Of a stretch of 64,000 bases of DNA, positions 51,750-60,331 are shown one piece after another (position 1 is the first letter of the stretch; every line of letters begins with the position of its first letter). The position numbers and the translations under genes are program-made. The notes beneath the pieces are model-generated. The model saw only the letters and a list, made by a program, of their open reading frames with translations, did no database searches and was not told the DNA's origin. The stretch is from contig OY781093.1 in assembly GCA_963676355.1 (NCBI GenBank), forward strand, positions 3,162,001 through 3,226,000. Direction: 5' to 3'. Source of the stretch: JAGLOK01 sp963676355. GTDB lineage: Bacteria; Bacillota; Clostridia; Christensenellales; UMGS416.

Positions 51750-53840
51750 TTAAACCTTGAACAGAAGGTCGCCGTATGTAGGCAGAGGCCAAATTTCTTC
51801 ATCGCAGATGACTTCCATAGTGTCAGCCACTTCGCGAAGCTCGCCCATCTTAGTGAACACATCATCTCTGTAAGATGCAGCCATATCAGCTATGTCTTCT
51901 ATTGAAGATGCTTTGTCAAGCACTGCTGAAAGCTCTTTGATTTTTGTCTTAAGAGCCGCTGTAAGCGATGACATTTCTGTCAGCAAGTCAGCCTGAGCTG
52001 ATGTGTCAGCGGAAACTCCTGTAGCTGCGATTGAGTTGATTCCCTTTGCAAGCTGCGCCGCAAATTTCATTCCTGCCGGAAGAATCTCGCGATTTGCTAT
52101 TTCCAGTGTTGCCATTGCCTCTATGTTAATTGTGTTTACATAGTGCTCAAGCAATACTTCCTGACGTGAATGTACTTCTTCGGCCGAAAGCACTCCTTGG
52201 CTTTCAAACAACTCAACATTTTTATCACTTGTCATAACCTGTACAGCATCAACTGTGTTTGAGATGTTTGGAAGACCGCGTTTTGCTGCTTCTTGCACCC
52301 ATTCATCTGAGTAGTTGTTGCCATTGAAGATAACTTTGCCGTTCTCTTCCCACACGCTTTTTACAAATTCCTGTACAGCTTTATCAAGATCAGAAGCATT
52401 TTCAAGCTTGTCTGCGATGCCTTCCAAAGTCTTTGCAACGATTGTATTTATAACAAAGTTTGGACCGGATATTGACTGTGATGAGCCAACCATGCGGAAT
52501 TCAAACTTATTGCCTGTGAATGCAAATGGCGATGTACGGTTCCTGTCAGTAGAATCCTTAGGAAGGTGCGGAAGTGTTGATGCACCAATCTTAATTACGC
52601 CATTATCTGTGCCTGTCAAGCTTTTGCCTGTTGCAACAGATTCCATCACTTTGTAAAGCAAGTCTCCCAAGAATATTGATATAATAGCAGGAGGAGCTTC
52701 ATTAGCACCTAAACGGTGATCGTTTCCTGGGCTAGCAGCTGATGCACGAAGGATATCCGCATATTCGTCAACAGCTTTTATAACCGCTGAGAGGAATGTC
52801 ATAAACTGTGCATTCTCATGTGGTGTTTCGCCGGGATCTATGAGGTTTACGCCGTCATCTGTTCCCATTGACCAGTTGTTGTGCTTACCTGAGCCGTTTA
52901 CGCCTGCAAATGGTTTTTCATGTATAAGGCATACAAGTCCGTGCTTTAAAGCAACCTTTTTCGCTGTGTCCATAACCAATTGGTTGTGGTCTGTTGCTAT
53001 GTTTGTAGTTGAATACACAGGAGCCATCTCATGCTGTGCCGGAGCCACTTCGTTATGCTTTGTTGTGGATGTTACACCAAGTTTCCAAAGAGTTTCGTCG
53101 AATTCTTTCATGAAAGCCGATATACGATCCTTTAATGAACCGAAGTATTGGTCGTCCATTTCCTGTCCCTTGGGTGACGGTGCACCAAAGAGTGTGCGTC
53201 CTGTAAACAATAAGTCTTTTCTCTTTTCATAAAGAGCTTTGTCTACAAGGAAGTATTCCTGTTCCGGTCCAACATAGGAAGTAACCTTTGTTGCAGTTGT
53301 GTTACCGAAAACCTTTAGGATTCTCATTGCCTGTTTTGAAAGAGCATCCATTGAACGCAAAAGCGGAGTTTTCTTATCAAGTGCAAATCCTGTATATGAA
53401 CAGAATGCTGTTGGTATATAAAGAGTGTCATCTTTTACAAAAGCAGGTGATGTGCAATCCCATGCAGTGTATCCTCTTGCCTCTGCTGTCTGACGAAGTC
53501 CGCCGTTTGGAAACGATGATGCATCAGGCTCGCCCTGAACCAACTCTTTTCCTGAGAATGAAAGCAAGATTTTTCCGATTTCCTGAGGATTAATGAAAGA
53601 ATCATGCTTTTCAGCTGTAATTCCTGTCATCGGCTGGAACCAATGAGTGTAGTGAGTCGCGCCTTTTTCTACCGCCCAGTCCTTCATTGCATTTGCCACA
53701 ACATCTGCCACTTCATATGACATCTGCTCTCCAGTTTCCATGAAACATTGAAGCTGCTTATATGTTGCCTTTGGCAATCTCTCACGCATTACTTCATCTG
53801 TAAAAACATCTGAACCGAAGATTTTTGTTAAGTTATCCAT
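51750..53840 (-). CDS. glnN: Glutamine synthetase type III (GSIII)
   Basis: 696 residues, the length of GSIII and far longer than GSI (about 440-470). Family features: FGSDVFTDEVMRERLP at the start, ATHYTHWFQPMTGITAEKHDSF, the EVAPAQHEMAPVY and GKHNNWSMGTDDG catalytic segments, and HRLGANEAPPAI. It makes glutamine from glutamate, ammonia and ATP; GSIII enzymes are dodecameric and not adenylylated. AAGGAG precedes the ATG. It is followed by glnK and amt, and is led by an attenuator. Confidence 0.98.
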   Translation of the reverse strand: MDNLTKIFGSDVFTDEVMRERLPKATYKQLQCFMETGEQMSYEVADVVANAMKDWAVEKGATHYTHWFQPMTGITAEKHDSFINPQEIGKILLSFSGKELVQGEPDASSFPNGGLRQTAEARGYTAWDCTSPAFVKDDTLYIPTAFCSYTGFALDKKTPLLRSMDALSKQAMRILKVFGNTTATKVTSYVGPEQEYFLVDKALYEKRKDLLFTGRTLFGAPSPKGQEMDDQYFGSLKDRISAFMKEFDETLWKLGVTSTTKHNEVAPAQHEMAPVYSTTNIATDHNQLVMDTAKKVALKHGLVCLIHEKPFAGVNGSGKHNNWSMGTDDGVNLIDPGETPHENAQFMTFLSAVIKAVDEYADILRASAASPGNDHRLGANEAPPAIISIFLGDLLYKVMESVATGKSLTGTDNGVIKIGASTLPHLPKDSTDRNRTSPFAFTGNKFEFRMVGSSQSISGPNFVINTIVAKTLEGIADKLENASDLDKAVQEFVKSVWEENGKVIFNGNNYSDEWVQEAAKRGLPNISNTVDAVQVMTSDKNVELFESQGVLSAEEVHSRQEVLLEHYVNTINIEAMATLEIANREILPAGMKFAAQLAKGINSIAATGVSADTSAQADLLTEMSSLTAALKTKIKELSAVLDKASSIEDIADMAASYRDDVFTKMGELREVADTMEVICDEEIWPLPTYGDLLFKV

Positions 53841-53901
53841 CTGTATGCTCCTTACTTATTGATATAGATTAAGAGGTTTCCCTCCCGTTTCCTAAAAAAA
53901 A

Positions 53902-53948
53902 GACGTTTCAAACACCGCTTAATACGGTTGTTGAAACGTCATTGCTTC
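53902..53948 (-). promoter_or_regulatory. Attenuator with antiterminator-type hairpin in the glnN leader
   Basis: On the reverse strand GAAGC-AATGAC-GTTTC is a 5-base-pair hairpin with an A1/G4 hexaloop. Its 3' arm is part of the strong terminator GACGTTTCAA/TTGAAACGTC followed by eight U residues, about 60 bases before the glnN start. The two structures are mutually exclusive, the pattern of ANTAR antitermination. A second hairpin upstream was not clearly found. Confidence 0.72.
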
Positions 53949-53972
53949 ACTTCTTTTCGATTTATAGGCTGT

Positions 53973-54001
53973 ATGTTACATCATAAAAAGAAAAAATGCA
54001 A
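53973..54001 (-). promoter_or_regulatory. Probable glnN promoter
   Basis: On the reverse strand TTGCAT and TAACAT are 17 bases apart. A start near 53966 would give a leader of about 125 bases containing the attenuator. Confidence 0.5.
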
Positions 54002-54065
54002 GCCTTTTTTAAAAAAAATTAAGTTTTTTTTGATTTCATGCATCGAATAGGCTATTTTATGGTAA

Positions 54066-54098
54066 TTTATGCAGGAAAATAAATTTATCCTGCATAAA
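54066..54098 (-). terminator. Hairpin after the ABC permease gene
   Basis: TTTATGCAGGA and TCCTGCATAAA pair over 11 bases, 18 bases after the permease stop codon. The U-rich tail is better on the forward strand, so termination on the reverse strand is only probable. Confidence 0.5.
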
Positions 54099-54115
54099 GT
54101 TTTATTATTAGGTGT

Positions 54116-55678
54116 TTATGCCAGTTCAGAATTCGAAAATATCTTTTTGCTCAAAAGCATGCTTAAAAAACTTATTAATGAGCAATAAAGCACAACAATA
54201 ACAGGCGCCGCCCAAACCACTGGATACATATCCGTGTAAGTCATAATTGCAAACACTACAATCGCAGGCACAGTTAATAGCATAATAACCAATATTTTTA
54301 TCAAGTTCGCCATCAGGCTTTTATACATCGCACCAAATATCCTTCGGCTTAAAACATCCGCATATATAAACAAGGCCGCAATTGAAACATATGCAAATAT
54401 CATTCCAATGCATAAAATAGGATCCTCACCCGTTATTATCATAAGGGGAATAAAAACAGCCACCCCGTCTACAAAATGCTTTATATGGTTTGCAGCCGTT
54501 GCATACCACAGCTTTCCAAGAGAACTTCCGGGTATAAGGTATATAAACGGTGTTGAAAGTTCCTTTATCCATTTGCCACTAAAAGAAAACAGAAAGTTTA
54601 AATATATTGCAGCATATAAAGCAACCGATATCCTCCACTCATTATTTTTTATAATGAAGCCACCGACAACACCAATCACCATCATAATAAGTGTTGTTTT
54701 GTCCACAAACAAAAACCCTGCTTTTTTAAACTCCAGCAGCTGTCTGTAAAAGATAGCTTTAGAGCCGGATTTTTTATATTCTATAGAAGCCTTTCTGGCT
54801 TTCTTGGGTCCCATATTTATATTTGATCTGCCACTGCGTTTTTGTTCTATAAGTCTTTCGCGTTCTTCAGTCTGCTTTAAAACTTCCTCATAGAATGGAA
54901 TCTCGGAAGATAAAAGCCTCCAAAGGATGAACGCAAGCCCTGCAACAAGCAGTCCCATCGCCGTCCATGTCCATGTTGTAAATCCAAATTTGGTGGCTTT
55001 AAGCAGTACCGTAAGCCAGCCTAAAACAGGTACATATTCAAACCACTTGCCGCCTATAACCATTTTGGCAGCTTCAATCGGATCTCCCGTTTGTATTGTA
55101 ATCCAAACATATGCAGCCGCAAGAGCTATCCCCAAAAACAAGAGAACGCGCTCCATCACTTTTTTAGAGCCTTCTTTTCGAAGGGTAATAGAATAAAGCA
55201 TCATGCTGCTTACAGGCATATATAGCACCACAAAAAATACCGGAATCAAAAACAAGTAAAAGCCCTGAGCTGTAAGTCCAAAAATACTCCTGACATTAAC
55301 CGATTGGAAGACAAACCACAAAACCACCAGAATGCTTATGCCCAATTGCTTTAAGAATCCATATATCAATATAAGCTTGGGTGAAATAGGCGACGGAAAC
55401 ACAAACATTACATCCGCTTTCCTATATGATGAGCTGCCCTTTTTTATTCCATTATTTATCGCAAATCCTGCAATCAAAATAACAAGTGCCGCAAAGGCTG
55501 TCGGCAAGTATTCTACAGGAACCCAGCTTTCAGATTCACTCACTTCATTGTTTGCAAATATCATCATAGCAAACAGTGCTACAAAAAATATCACAAGAAC
55601 AATTTGTCCTTTTTTCTTTTTCATATACCGTATGTTGGCTTTAAGGCTTGTCCATACAAGGTAGGTCATTGCTTTCAT
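54116..55678 (-). CDS. Putative ABC exporter membrane subunit
   Basis: 520 residues with about 12 hydrophobic segments in two sets separated by a charged cytoplasmic region (residues about 265-310, ERERLIEQKRSGRSNINMG). The N-terminus MTYLVWTSLKANIRYMKKKKGQ and ADVMFVFPSPISPKLILIYG are typical of the 'putative ABC exporter' family. Substrate unknown. Its ATG follows the ATPase stop by one base, with GGAGGAAGC as ribosome site inside the ATPase gene. Confidence 0.87.
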   Translation of the reverse strand: MKAMTYLVWTSLKANIRYMKKKKGQIVLVIFFVALFAMMIFANNEVSESESWVPVEYLPTAFAALVILIAGFAINNGIKKGSSSYRKADVMFVFPSPISPKLILIYGFLKQLGISILVVLWFVFQSVNVRSIFGLTAQGFYLFLIPVFFVVLYMPVSSMMLYSITLRKEGSKKVMERVLLFLGIALAAAYVWITIQTGDPIEAAKMVIGGKWFEYVPVLGWLTVLLKATKFGFTTWTWTAMGLLVAGLAFILWRLLSSEIPFYEEVLKQTEERERLIEQKRSGRSNINMGPKKARKASIEYKKSGSKAIFYRQLLEFKKAGFLFVDKTTLIMMVIGVVGGFIIKNNEWRISVALYAAIYLNFLFSFSGKWIKELSTPFIYLIPGSSLGKLWYATAANHIKHFVDGVAVFIPLMIITGEDPILCIGMIFAYVSIAALFIYADVLSRRIFGAMYKSLMANLIKILVIMLLTVPAIVVFAIMTYTDMYPVVWAAPVIVVLYCSLISFLSMLLSKKIFSNSELA

Positions 55679-55679
55679 A

Positions 55680-56384
55680 TTAAGCTTCCTCCTCCGTTTG
55701 GCCTGTCACTTCAAAGAATATTGTTTCAAGACTGTCAGCTTCAACTTCTTTAGTGGACAGAGTCTTTTGCACTTTACCTTTGTGCATGATATACGCTTTG
55801 TCCCACAATTCTTTTACGCTGTCTATTATGTGTGTGCTGATAAATACAGCCTTGCCTTCATTTTTAAGCTCTAAAAATACAGTTTTAAGCTCACGAATTG
55901 CAGCAGGATCAAGCCCAATCATCGGCTCATCAAATAGTATTACATCGGAGTTGATTAAAAGTGCACAACAAATACTGACCTTCTGGCTCATTCCCTTTGA
56001 AAGCTCTTTTCCAACCTTTTCATTGTGCTCCAGCAGGTCAAATCTGTCCAAAAGGCTTTGTGCTTTTTCTTCCCAATTGGGTACATCATATGCCTTTGCT
56101 ATAAATTCCATGTGCTCCATGGGCGTTAAAAGGTCATACAACGCAGGCACTTCAGGAACATAGGCCAAGCGCAATCTCGCTTGTTGAGTTTTGTTGTTAT
56201 ATCCACAAATCAAAATATCCCCTTCGTAGCGCAAAACTCCAATGATACATTTCATCATCGTGCTTTTACCCGCACCATTTGGGCCAAGCAAAATAGACAC
56301 TGTGCCCTGCTCTGCCAGCAAGCTTGCATCTTCAACTGCTGTTATTTTGTCGTACTTTTTTGTAAGATTTTTTATTTCAAGCAT
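55680..56384 (-). CDS. ABC exporter ATP-binding protein
   Basis: 234 residues: Walker A LLGPNGAGKSTMMKCI, signature ELSKGMSQKVSICCALL (LSKGM instead of LSGGQ, as is common in this exporter class), Walker B VILFDEPMIGLDP, switch His in ISTHIIDSVKELW. It energises the membrane subunit that follows. Two TGACAT motifs similar to the Crp-site half-sites at 57173-57200 lie upstream at about 56427-56451, so the neighbouring regulator may also control it. Confidence 0.93.
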   Translation of the reverse strand: MLEIKNLTKKYDKITAVEDASLLAEQGTVSILLGPNGAGKSTMMKCIIGVLRYEGDILICGYNNKTQQARLRLAYVPEVPALYDLLTPMEHMEFIAKAYDVPNWEEKAQSLLDRFDLLEHNEKVGKELSKGMSQKVSICCALLINSDVILFDEPMIGLDPAAIRELKTVFLELKNEGKAVFISTHIIDSVKELWDKAYIMHKGKVQKTLSTKEVEADSLETIFFEVTGQTEEEA

Positions 56385-56491
56385 TTTTCGTACCTCACCA
56401 TAATGTTTTTTGAAATTATATCATGTCATATATTCTATATTATATGTCATCATCTATAAACAACAATTAAGTAAATAAAATATACATATAG

Positions 56492-57154
56492 TTATCCCAA
56501 ATAGTAATCGTCTCCGATTTCATGCAAAAGCGTATCATCCGCCACCGAATATCCCCCATCCTCTTTTTTAAGCACTCCCTTTTCGCACAATCTATCAAAG
56601 GTTCGCAACAGATGCCTGTAGCTTGTGCCCAATATCTCAGAAACAACTGTTTTCTTTTCTGCAAAATGACCATTTACATTGGTTAATATAATATAGGAAC
56701 ATAAGCGCGACTCCAAAGAGTTTAAGATATTAATAGAATTGTTCCTTGAACTCTGGTTTAATTTTTGAGCAAGCTCTGTGCCAATTTTATTCATAAAACT
56801 TATGTTGTTTTTTAGAATATCGTCATATGAATCACGCGGAAGCCCAATAACTGAAACATCTGTTATAGCCTGTACGCTGGATTTGGCTTCATAGTCTCCC
56901 AGCATCATTTCAATGTCTCCGATTATACCTCTGTCGTAGGAGCGCAAAAGAAGCTGCCTGCCATTTGGAGCTGTAAAAGTAACCTTCAGTTTTCCATGAA
57001 GGACAATATAGATATAAGAGATTTCATGTCCCTGCCGCAAAAGATAATCTCCTCGCGTAAACTTATGCACGTAAATATCATCTGAATTAATGTGCAAAAT
57101 ACCATATCCTCGCAGCACATCCATCTCTTTTTTTAATAGTTTTTCACGCACCAT
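56492..57154 (-). CDS. Crp/Fnr-family transcriptional regulator
   Basis: 220 residues: cyclic-nucleotide-binding beta roll (KFTRGDYLLRQGHEISYIYIV, RSYDRGIIGDIEMM) and C-terminal winged helix (KKTVVSEILGTSYRHLLRTFDRLCEKGVL). No Cys cluster for [4Fe-4S] binding, so not an Fnr. The effector cannot be deduced. The profile is like YeiL-type regulators. GAGGTG precedes the ATG. Divergent from the YdcZ-type gene, with a perfect 18-base dyad between them. Confidence 0.92.
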   Translation of the reverse strand: MVREKLLKKEMDVLRGYGILHINSDDIYVHKFTRGDYLLRQGHEISYIYIVLHGKLKVTFTAPNGRQLLLRSYDRGIIGDIEMMLGDYEAKSSVQAITDVSVIGLPRDSYDDILKNNISFMNKIGTELAQKLNQSSRNNSINILNSLESRLCSYIILTNVNGHFAEKKTVVSEILGTSYRHLLRTFDRLCEKGVLKKEDGGYSVADDTLLHEIGDDYYLG

Positions 57155-57172
57155 GCAATCACCTCACTAAAA

Positions 57173-57190
57173 ATATGACATATGTCATAT
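57173..57190. promoter_or_regulatory. Crp-type operator between the regulator and ydcZ-like gene
   Basis: ATATGACATATGTCATAT is a perfect palindrome. Its core TGAC-N4-type spacing (ATGAC-ATAT-GTCAT) equals the 5-4-5 geometry of Crp/Fnr sites. A further half-site, ATATGTCA, follows at 57193-57200. It probably mediates autoregulation and control of the divergent gene. Confidence 0.8.
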
Positions 57191-57221
57191 CCATATGTCA
57201 AATTGCAGTGTTACTATCCCT

Positions 57222-58136
57222 ATGAAAGAAGGTGTTGTTATTTATTATTTGTTGACAGTATTGGCAGGTATATTAGTCTCGTTCATGGTTATGATGAACG
57301 GCCAGCTGTCTGAAAACTACGGCGTGTATCCATCTGTTGCAATCATCCACTTTTTGGGCTTCGTGTTTGCCTTGATAATCGCAGCAATAAAAAAAGTATC
57401 CTTTCGCCTGCCCAAAAAATTGCCGCTTTATTATTACGCTGGGGGTTTAATTACTATATTAACGGTATTGTTTAACAACTTAAGCTTCGGAAAAATAAGC
57501 GTTTCGGCGATACTTGCCCTATGCCTTCTTGGGCAAAGCATCACATCTTTGATATTTGACCAATATGGATTTTTCAACATGCCCAAAAGCAAATTTCACC
57601 CAAGCAAGCTATCTGGCATAATAATCGTTCTTGTTGGTATAGTCATTATGATATCCTTTTATGAGCTAAGCGCGGCAGTGCCTATTATTTTATCTCTTCT
57701 TACAGGATTTACAGTCGTCTTGTCCCGCACTATTTGCGCAGGACTTGCAGAAAAAACAAGCGCTTTGTTCAGCACTCTTGTTTGCTACGCTGTAGCCTTT
57801 GTATTTGCCGTCTTATTAATGTTTGCAATAGGAGGAGGCGTAGCCCCTCTTAAAGCTGTTTCTATCTCTTCCAATCCATTTATCTATCTGGGTGGGTTTG
57901 CAGGCGTTCTCATTATAACTTTACTCAACATCAGCGTCTCTAAGATATCATCATTTTATATGACATTAATTTTGTTTGCAGGCCAGGTGTTCACGGCATT
58001 GATTGTAGACTACATTCTGTCCCATACATTTTCTTTGCCCAACTTTTTCGGAGGAATGTTTGTGCTTGCAGGGCTTTTTGTCAACGTTTGGATTGACAAG
58101 AAAGTCGGAGCGCATAAAAAGAATGCTAACTCATAA
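57222..58136 (+). CDS. YdcZ (DUF606)-type DMT-superfamily membrane protein, duplicated form
   Basis: About 304 residues, ten helices, two tandem copies of the YdcZ unit (first YYLLTVLAGILVSFMVMMNGQL, second starting near AVPIILSLLTGFTVVLSRTICAG). DMT-superfamily transporters export metabolites; substrate unknown. The first in-frame ATG (57222) has no ribosome site, whereas GAAGGTG at 57228-57234 is 5 bases before an ATT codon (57240) that would give the family-like start MYYLLTVLAG. Either start is possible. Divergent from the Crp-type regulator. Confidence 0.85.
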   Translation: MKEGVVIYYLLTVLAGILVSFMVMMNGQLSENYGVYPSVAIIHFLGFVFALIIAAIKKVSFRLPKKLPLYYYAGGLITILTVLFNNLSFGKISVSAILALCLLGQSITSLIFDQYGFFNMPKSKFHPSKLSGIIIVLVGIVIMISFYELSAAVPIILSLLTGFTVVLSRTICAGLAEKTSALFSTLVCYAVAFVFAVLLMFAIGGGVAPLKAVSISSNPFIYLGGFAGVLIITLLNISVSKISSFYMTLILFAGQVFTALIVDYILSHTFSLPNFFGGMFVLAGLFVNVWIDKKVGAHKKNANS

Positions 58137-58199
58137 AATCATTCCAGAAAACAAATGTCTTAATTTTTTTATGAGAATTTCATGGTTAGATAAATCCAT

Positions 58200-58228
58200 T
58201 TGACTAAAATCTAAATATGATATATAAT
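58200..58228 (+). promoter_or_regulatory. Promoter of the aspS-gatCAB operon
   Basis: TTGACT and a perfect TATAAT with 17 bases between them, directly before the T-box leader. Confidence 0.88.
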
Positions 58229-58234
58229 CCATCT

Positions 58235-58504
58235 AAATCAAATACCAAAGGCATTGACAAAAAGCTCATTTGAGCATCGCTGTTTGTGGATGATAGAGAA
58301 GGAAGCCAAGGCTGGAAGCTTCCGCATTTAACCTTCAGATGATAAACGTTTTGTAGCCGGCATTTTGAAAGGAAACGAGTAGATTTGCACGCTGTGGCTT
58401 TTATTCACAGTGTTAAAAAAAGAGGAGCGTTAGTAAGCGCTTAAATAAAGGTGGTACCACGGAACTTCCGTCCTTTTGTTGGATGGGGGTTTTATTTGTT
58501 TTTA
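58235..58504 (+). ncRNA. T-box leader (Asn and possibly Glu specifier)
   Basis: The T-box sequence AAAGGTGGTACCACGG is at 58447-58462, followed by the terminator AACTTCCGTCC/GGATGGGGGTT (58463-58473 and 58481-58491) and a U-rich run. Stem I occupies about 58280-58390. On its 3' side the sequence GGAAACGAG (58371-58379) supplies the specifier region: AAC (Asn, 58374-58376) followed by a purine, overlapping GAA (Glu, 58372-58374). Uncharged tRNA pairing with the TGGT bulge would prevent termination. Confidence 0.92.
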
Positions 58505-58547
58505 ACGAAAAATTATTTTTAATAGAGCATAAAGAAGGAGTATTTCA

Positions 58548-60317
58548 ATGCATAGATACAGAAGTCATAACTGCAATCAGTTGACAAAAGAACATGTCGG
58601 TCAGGAAGTTAAACTTTCAGGATGGATTCATCACACCCGCGATCACGGCGGCGTGCTTTTTGTGGATTTGCGCGACCATTATGGCATAACACAGGTTGTA
58701 AGCGAGATAGAAAGCACTGAGCTTAAAGAAAAGCTTGAGCATATACATAAAGAATCAACCATCTGCGTAACAGGCGTTGTAGAAGCTCGTCCTGAGGACA
58801 TGGTAAACTCCGCTCTTAACACAGGTGAGATAGAGGTTGTCGCAAAAACTGTTGAGGTCTTAGGTGAATCCAAAGCAATGCTTCCTTTTGAAGTGTCATC
58901 CGATGAACATGTGCGCGAAGATTTAAGGCTTAAATATCGCTATCTTGACCTTCGACGCAAGCACCTGCATGACAACATCATACTCCGTTCTAAAGTTATC
59001 CAACTTGTCCGCGAGAAAATGATTGATGCAGGCTTTTTGGAAATGCAGACTCCTATACTCACAGTTTCGTCCCCAGAAGGCGCAAGAGACTATCTTGTTC
59101 CCAGCCGCGTAAACCCGGGAAAATGCTATGCGCTTCCTCAGGCACCGCAGCAGTTTAAGCAGCTATATATGACAAGCGGGTTTGACCGTTATTTCCAGAT
59201 AGCACCATGCTTCCGTGATGAAGATGCAAGGGCAGACCGTGCACCTGGTGAATTCTATCAGCTTGACATGGAAATGGCATTCGCTACACAAGAAGACGTT
59301 TTTGAAGTGATAGAGAAAGTAACATACGATGTGTTTGCCGCATTTACTGACAAAAAAGTTTCATCATATCCCTTCACAAGGATTCCATATGAAGAAGCTA
59401 TGCTAAAATACGGAACGGATAAGCCTGACTTGCGCAATCCGCTTGAGATAAAAGATATAACACACGTTTTTGATAACCTCGACTTCAAAGCATTCAAAAA
59501 CTCCACAGTCAGGATAATCGCCGTGCCCGACTGTGCATCGCAGGCCAGAAGATGGTTTGACCGCATGGTGGATTTTGCAACAGAAAACGGCGCAAAAGGC
59601 CTTGCATGGCTTAAAGTGAATGAGGACAATGAATTCCAAGGCCCTATTGCAAAGTTTATTGACGATAGCGCTAAAGATGAGATAATGAATATAACAGGAG
59701 CTGGCGCAGGATATGCACTTTTCTTTGTCGCAGACAAGAAAAAGGAAGCCGAGCGCCTTGCAGGACTTGTGCGCACAGAGCTTGCCGAACGGCTTGATCT
59801 TATAGGCGACGACTCATATGAGTTTTGTTGGATTGTGGACTTTCCTATGTTTGAATACAACGAGGAAGATAAGAAGGTTGACTTCTCTCATAACCCATTT
59901 TCAATGCCACAGGGCGGAATGGATGCACTGCTTAACAAAAATCCTCTGGATATTCTCGCCTATCAGTATGACATCGTCTGCAACGGTGTAGAGCTTTCAT
60001 CGGGAGCTGTAAGAAACCATAAGACAGAAGTAATGCTTAAAGCGTTTGAGATTGCAGGATACGACAAACAAGTGGTTGAAAGCAAATTCCCGGCACTGTA
60101 CAATGCATTCCAATATGGCGCACCGCCACATGCTGGCATAGCGCCCGGAATCGACCGCATGGTGATGCTGATTGCCGGCGAGCCAAATCTTCGAGAAGTG
60201 GTTGCCTTCCCCATGAACTCCAAAGCACAGGACGTAATGATGGGAGCCCCAGGCGAAGTGTCGCAACAGCAGCTTAGAGAAATCCACGTGAAGTTTGACC
60301 TACCTGACGAACAATAA
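58548..60317 (+). CDS. aspS: Aspartate-tRNA ligase, probably non-discriminating
   Basis: 589 residues of the bacterial AspRS type: OB-fold anticodon-binding domain at the N-terminus, class II motif 2 (FQIAPCFRDEDARADR) and motif 3 (GIAPGIDRMVMLIAG), with a GAD insertion domain (about 290-420). The anticodon domain has RDHGGVLF (His near residue 33); DHGG is found in non-discriminating enzymes such as that of Pseudomonas, while discriminating ones usually have DLG. With gatCAB following, Asp-tRNA(Asn) formation is likely. AGAAGGAG precedes the ATG. Confidence 0.96.
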   Translation: MHRYRSHNCNQLTKEHVGQEVKLSGWIHHTRDHGGVLFVDLRDHYGITQVVSEIESTELKEKLEHIHKESTICVTGVVEARPEDMVNSALNTGEIEVVAKTVEVLGESKAMLPFEVSSDEHVREDLRLKYRYLDLRRKHLHDNIILRSKVIQLVREKMIDAGFLEMQTPILTVSSPEGARDYLVPSRVNPGKCYALPQAPQQFKQLYMTSGFDRYFQIAPCFRDEDARADRAPGEFYQLDMEMAFATQEDVFEVIEKVTYDVFAAFTDKKVSSYPFTRIPYEEAMLKYGTDKPDLRNPLEIKDITHVFDNLDFKAFKNSTVRIIAVPDCASQARRWFDRMVDFATENGAKGLAWLKVNEDNEFQGPIAKFIDDSAKDEIMNITGAGAGYALFFVADKKKEAERLAGLVRTELAERLDLIGDDSYEFCWIVDFPMFEYNEEDKKVDFSHNPFSMPQGGMDALLNKNPLDILAYQYDIVCNGVELSSGAVRNHKTEVMLKAFEIAGYDKQVVESKFPALYNAFQYGAPPHAGIAPGIDRMVMLIAGEPNLREVVAFPMNSKAQDVMMGAPGEVSQQQLREIHVKFDLPDEQ

Positions 60318-60331
60318 TTTAAGGAGCAAAA

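Noticed and set aside
53960..53990. TATG-ATGTAA-CATA hairpin as the first (P1) ANTAR hairpin of glnN
   Set aside because: It overlaps the predicted -10 box and its hexaloop has G at position 3, not 4, so it is probably not transcribed as a P1 element.
58446..58500. T-box terminator mistaken for the terminator of the YdcZ-like gene
   Set aside because: It follows the AAAGGTGGTACCACGG antiterminator sequence and its own promoter at 58200, so it belongs to the aspS leader.
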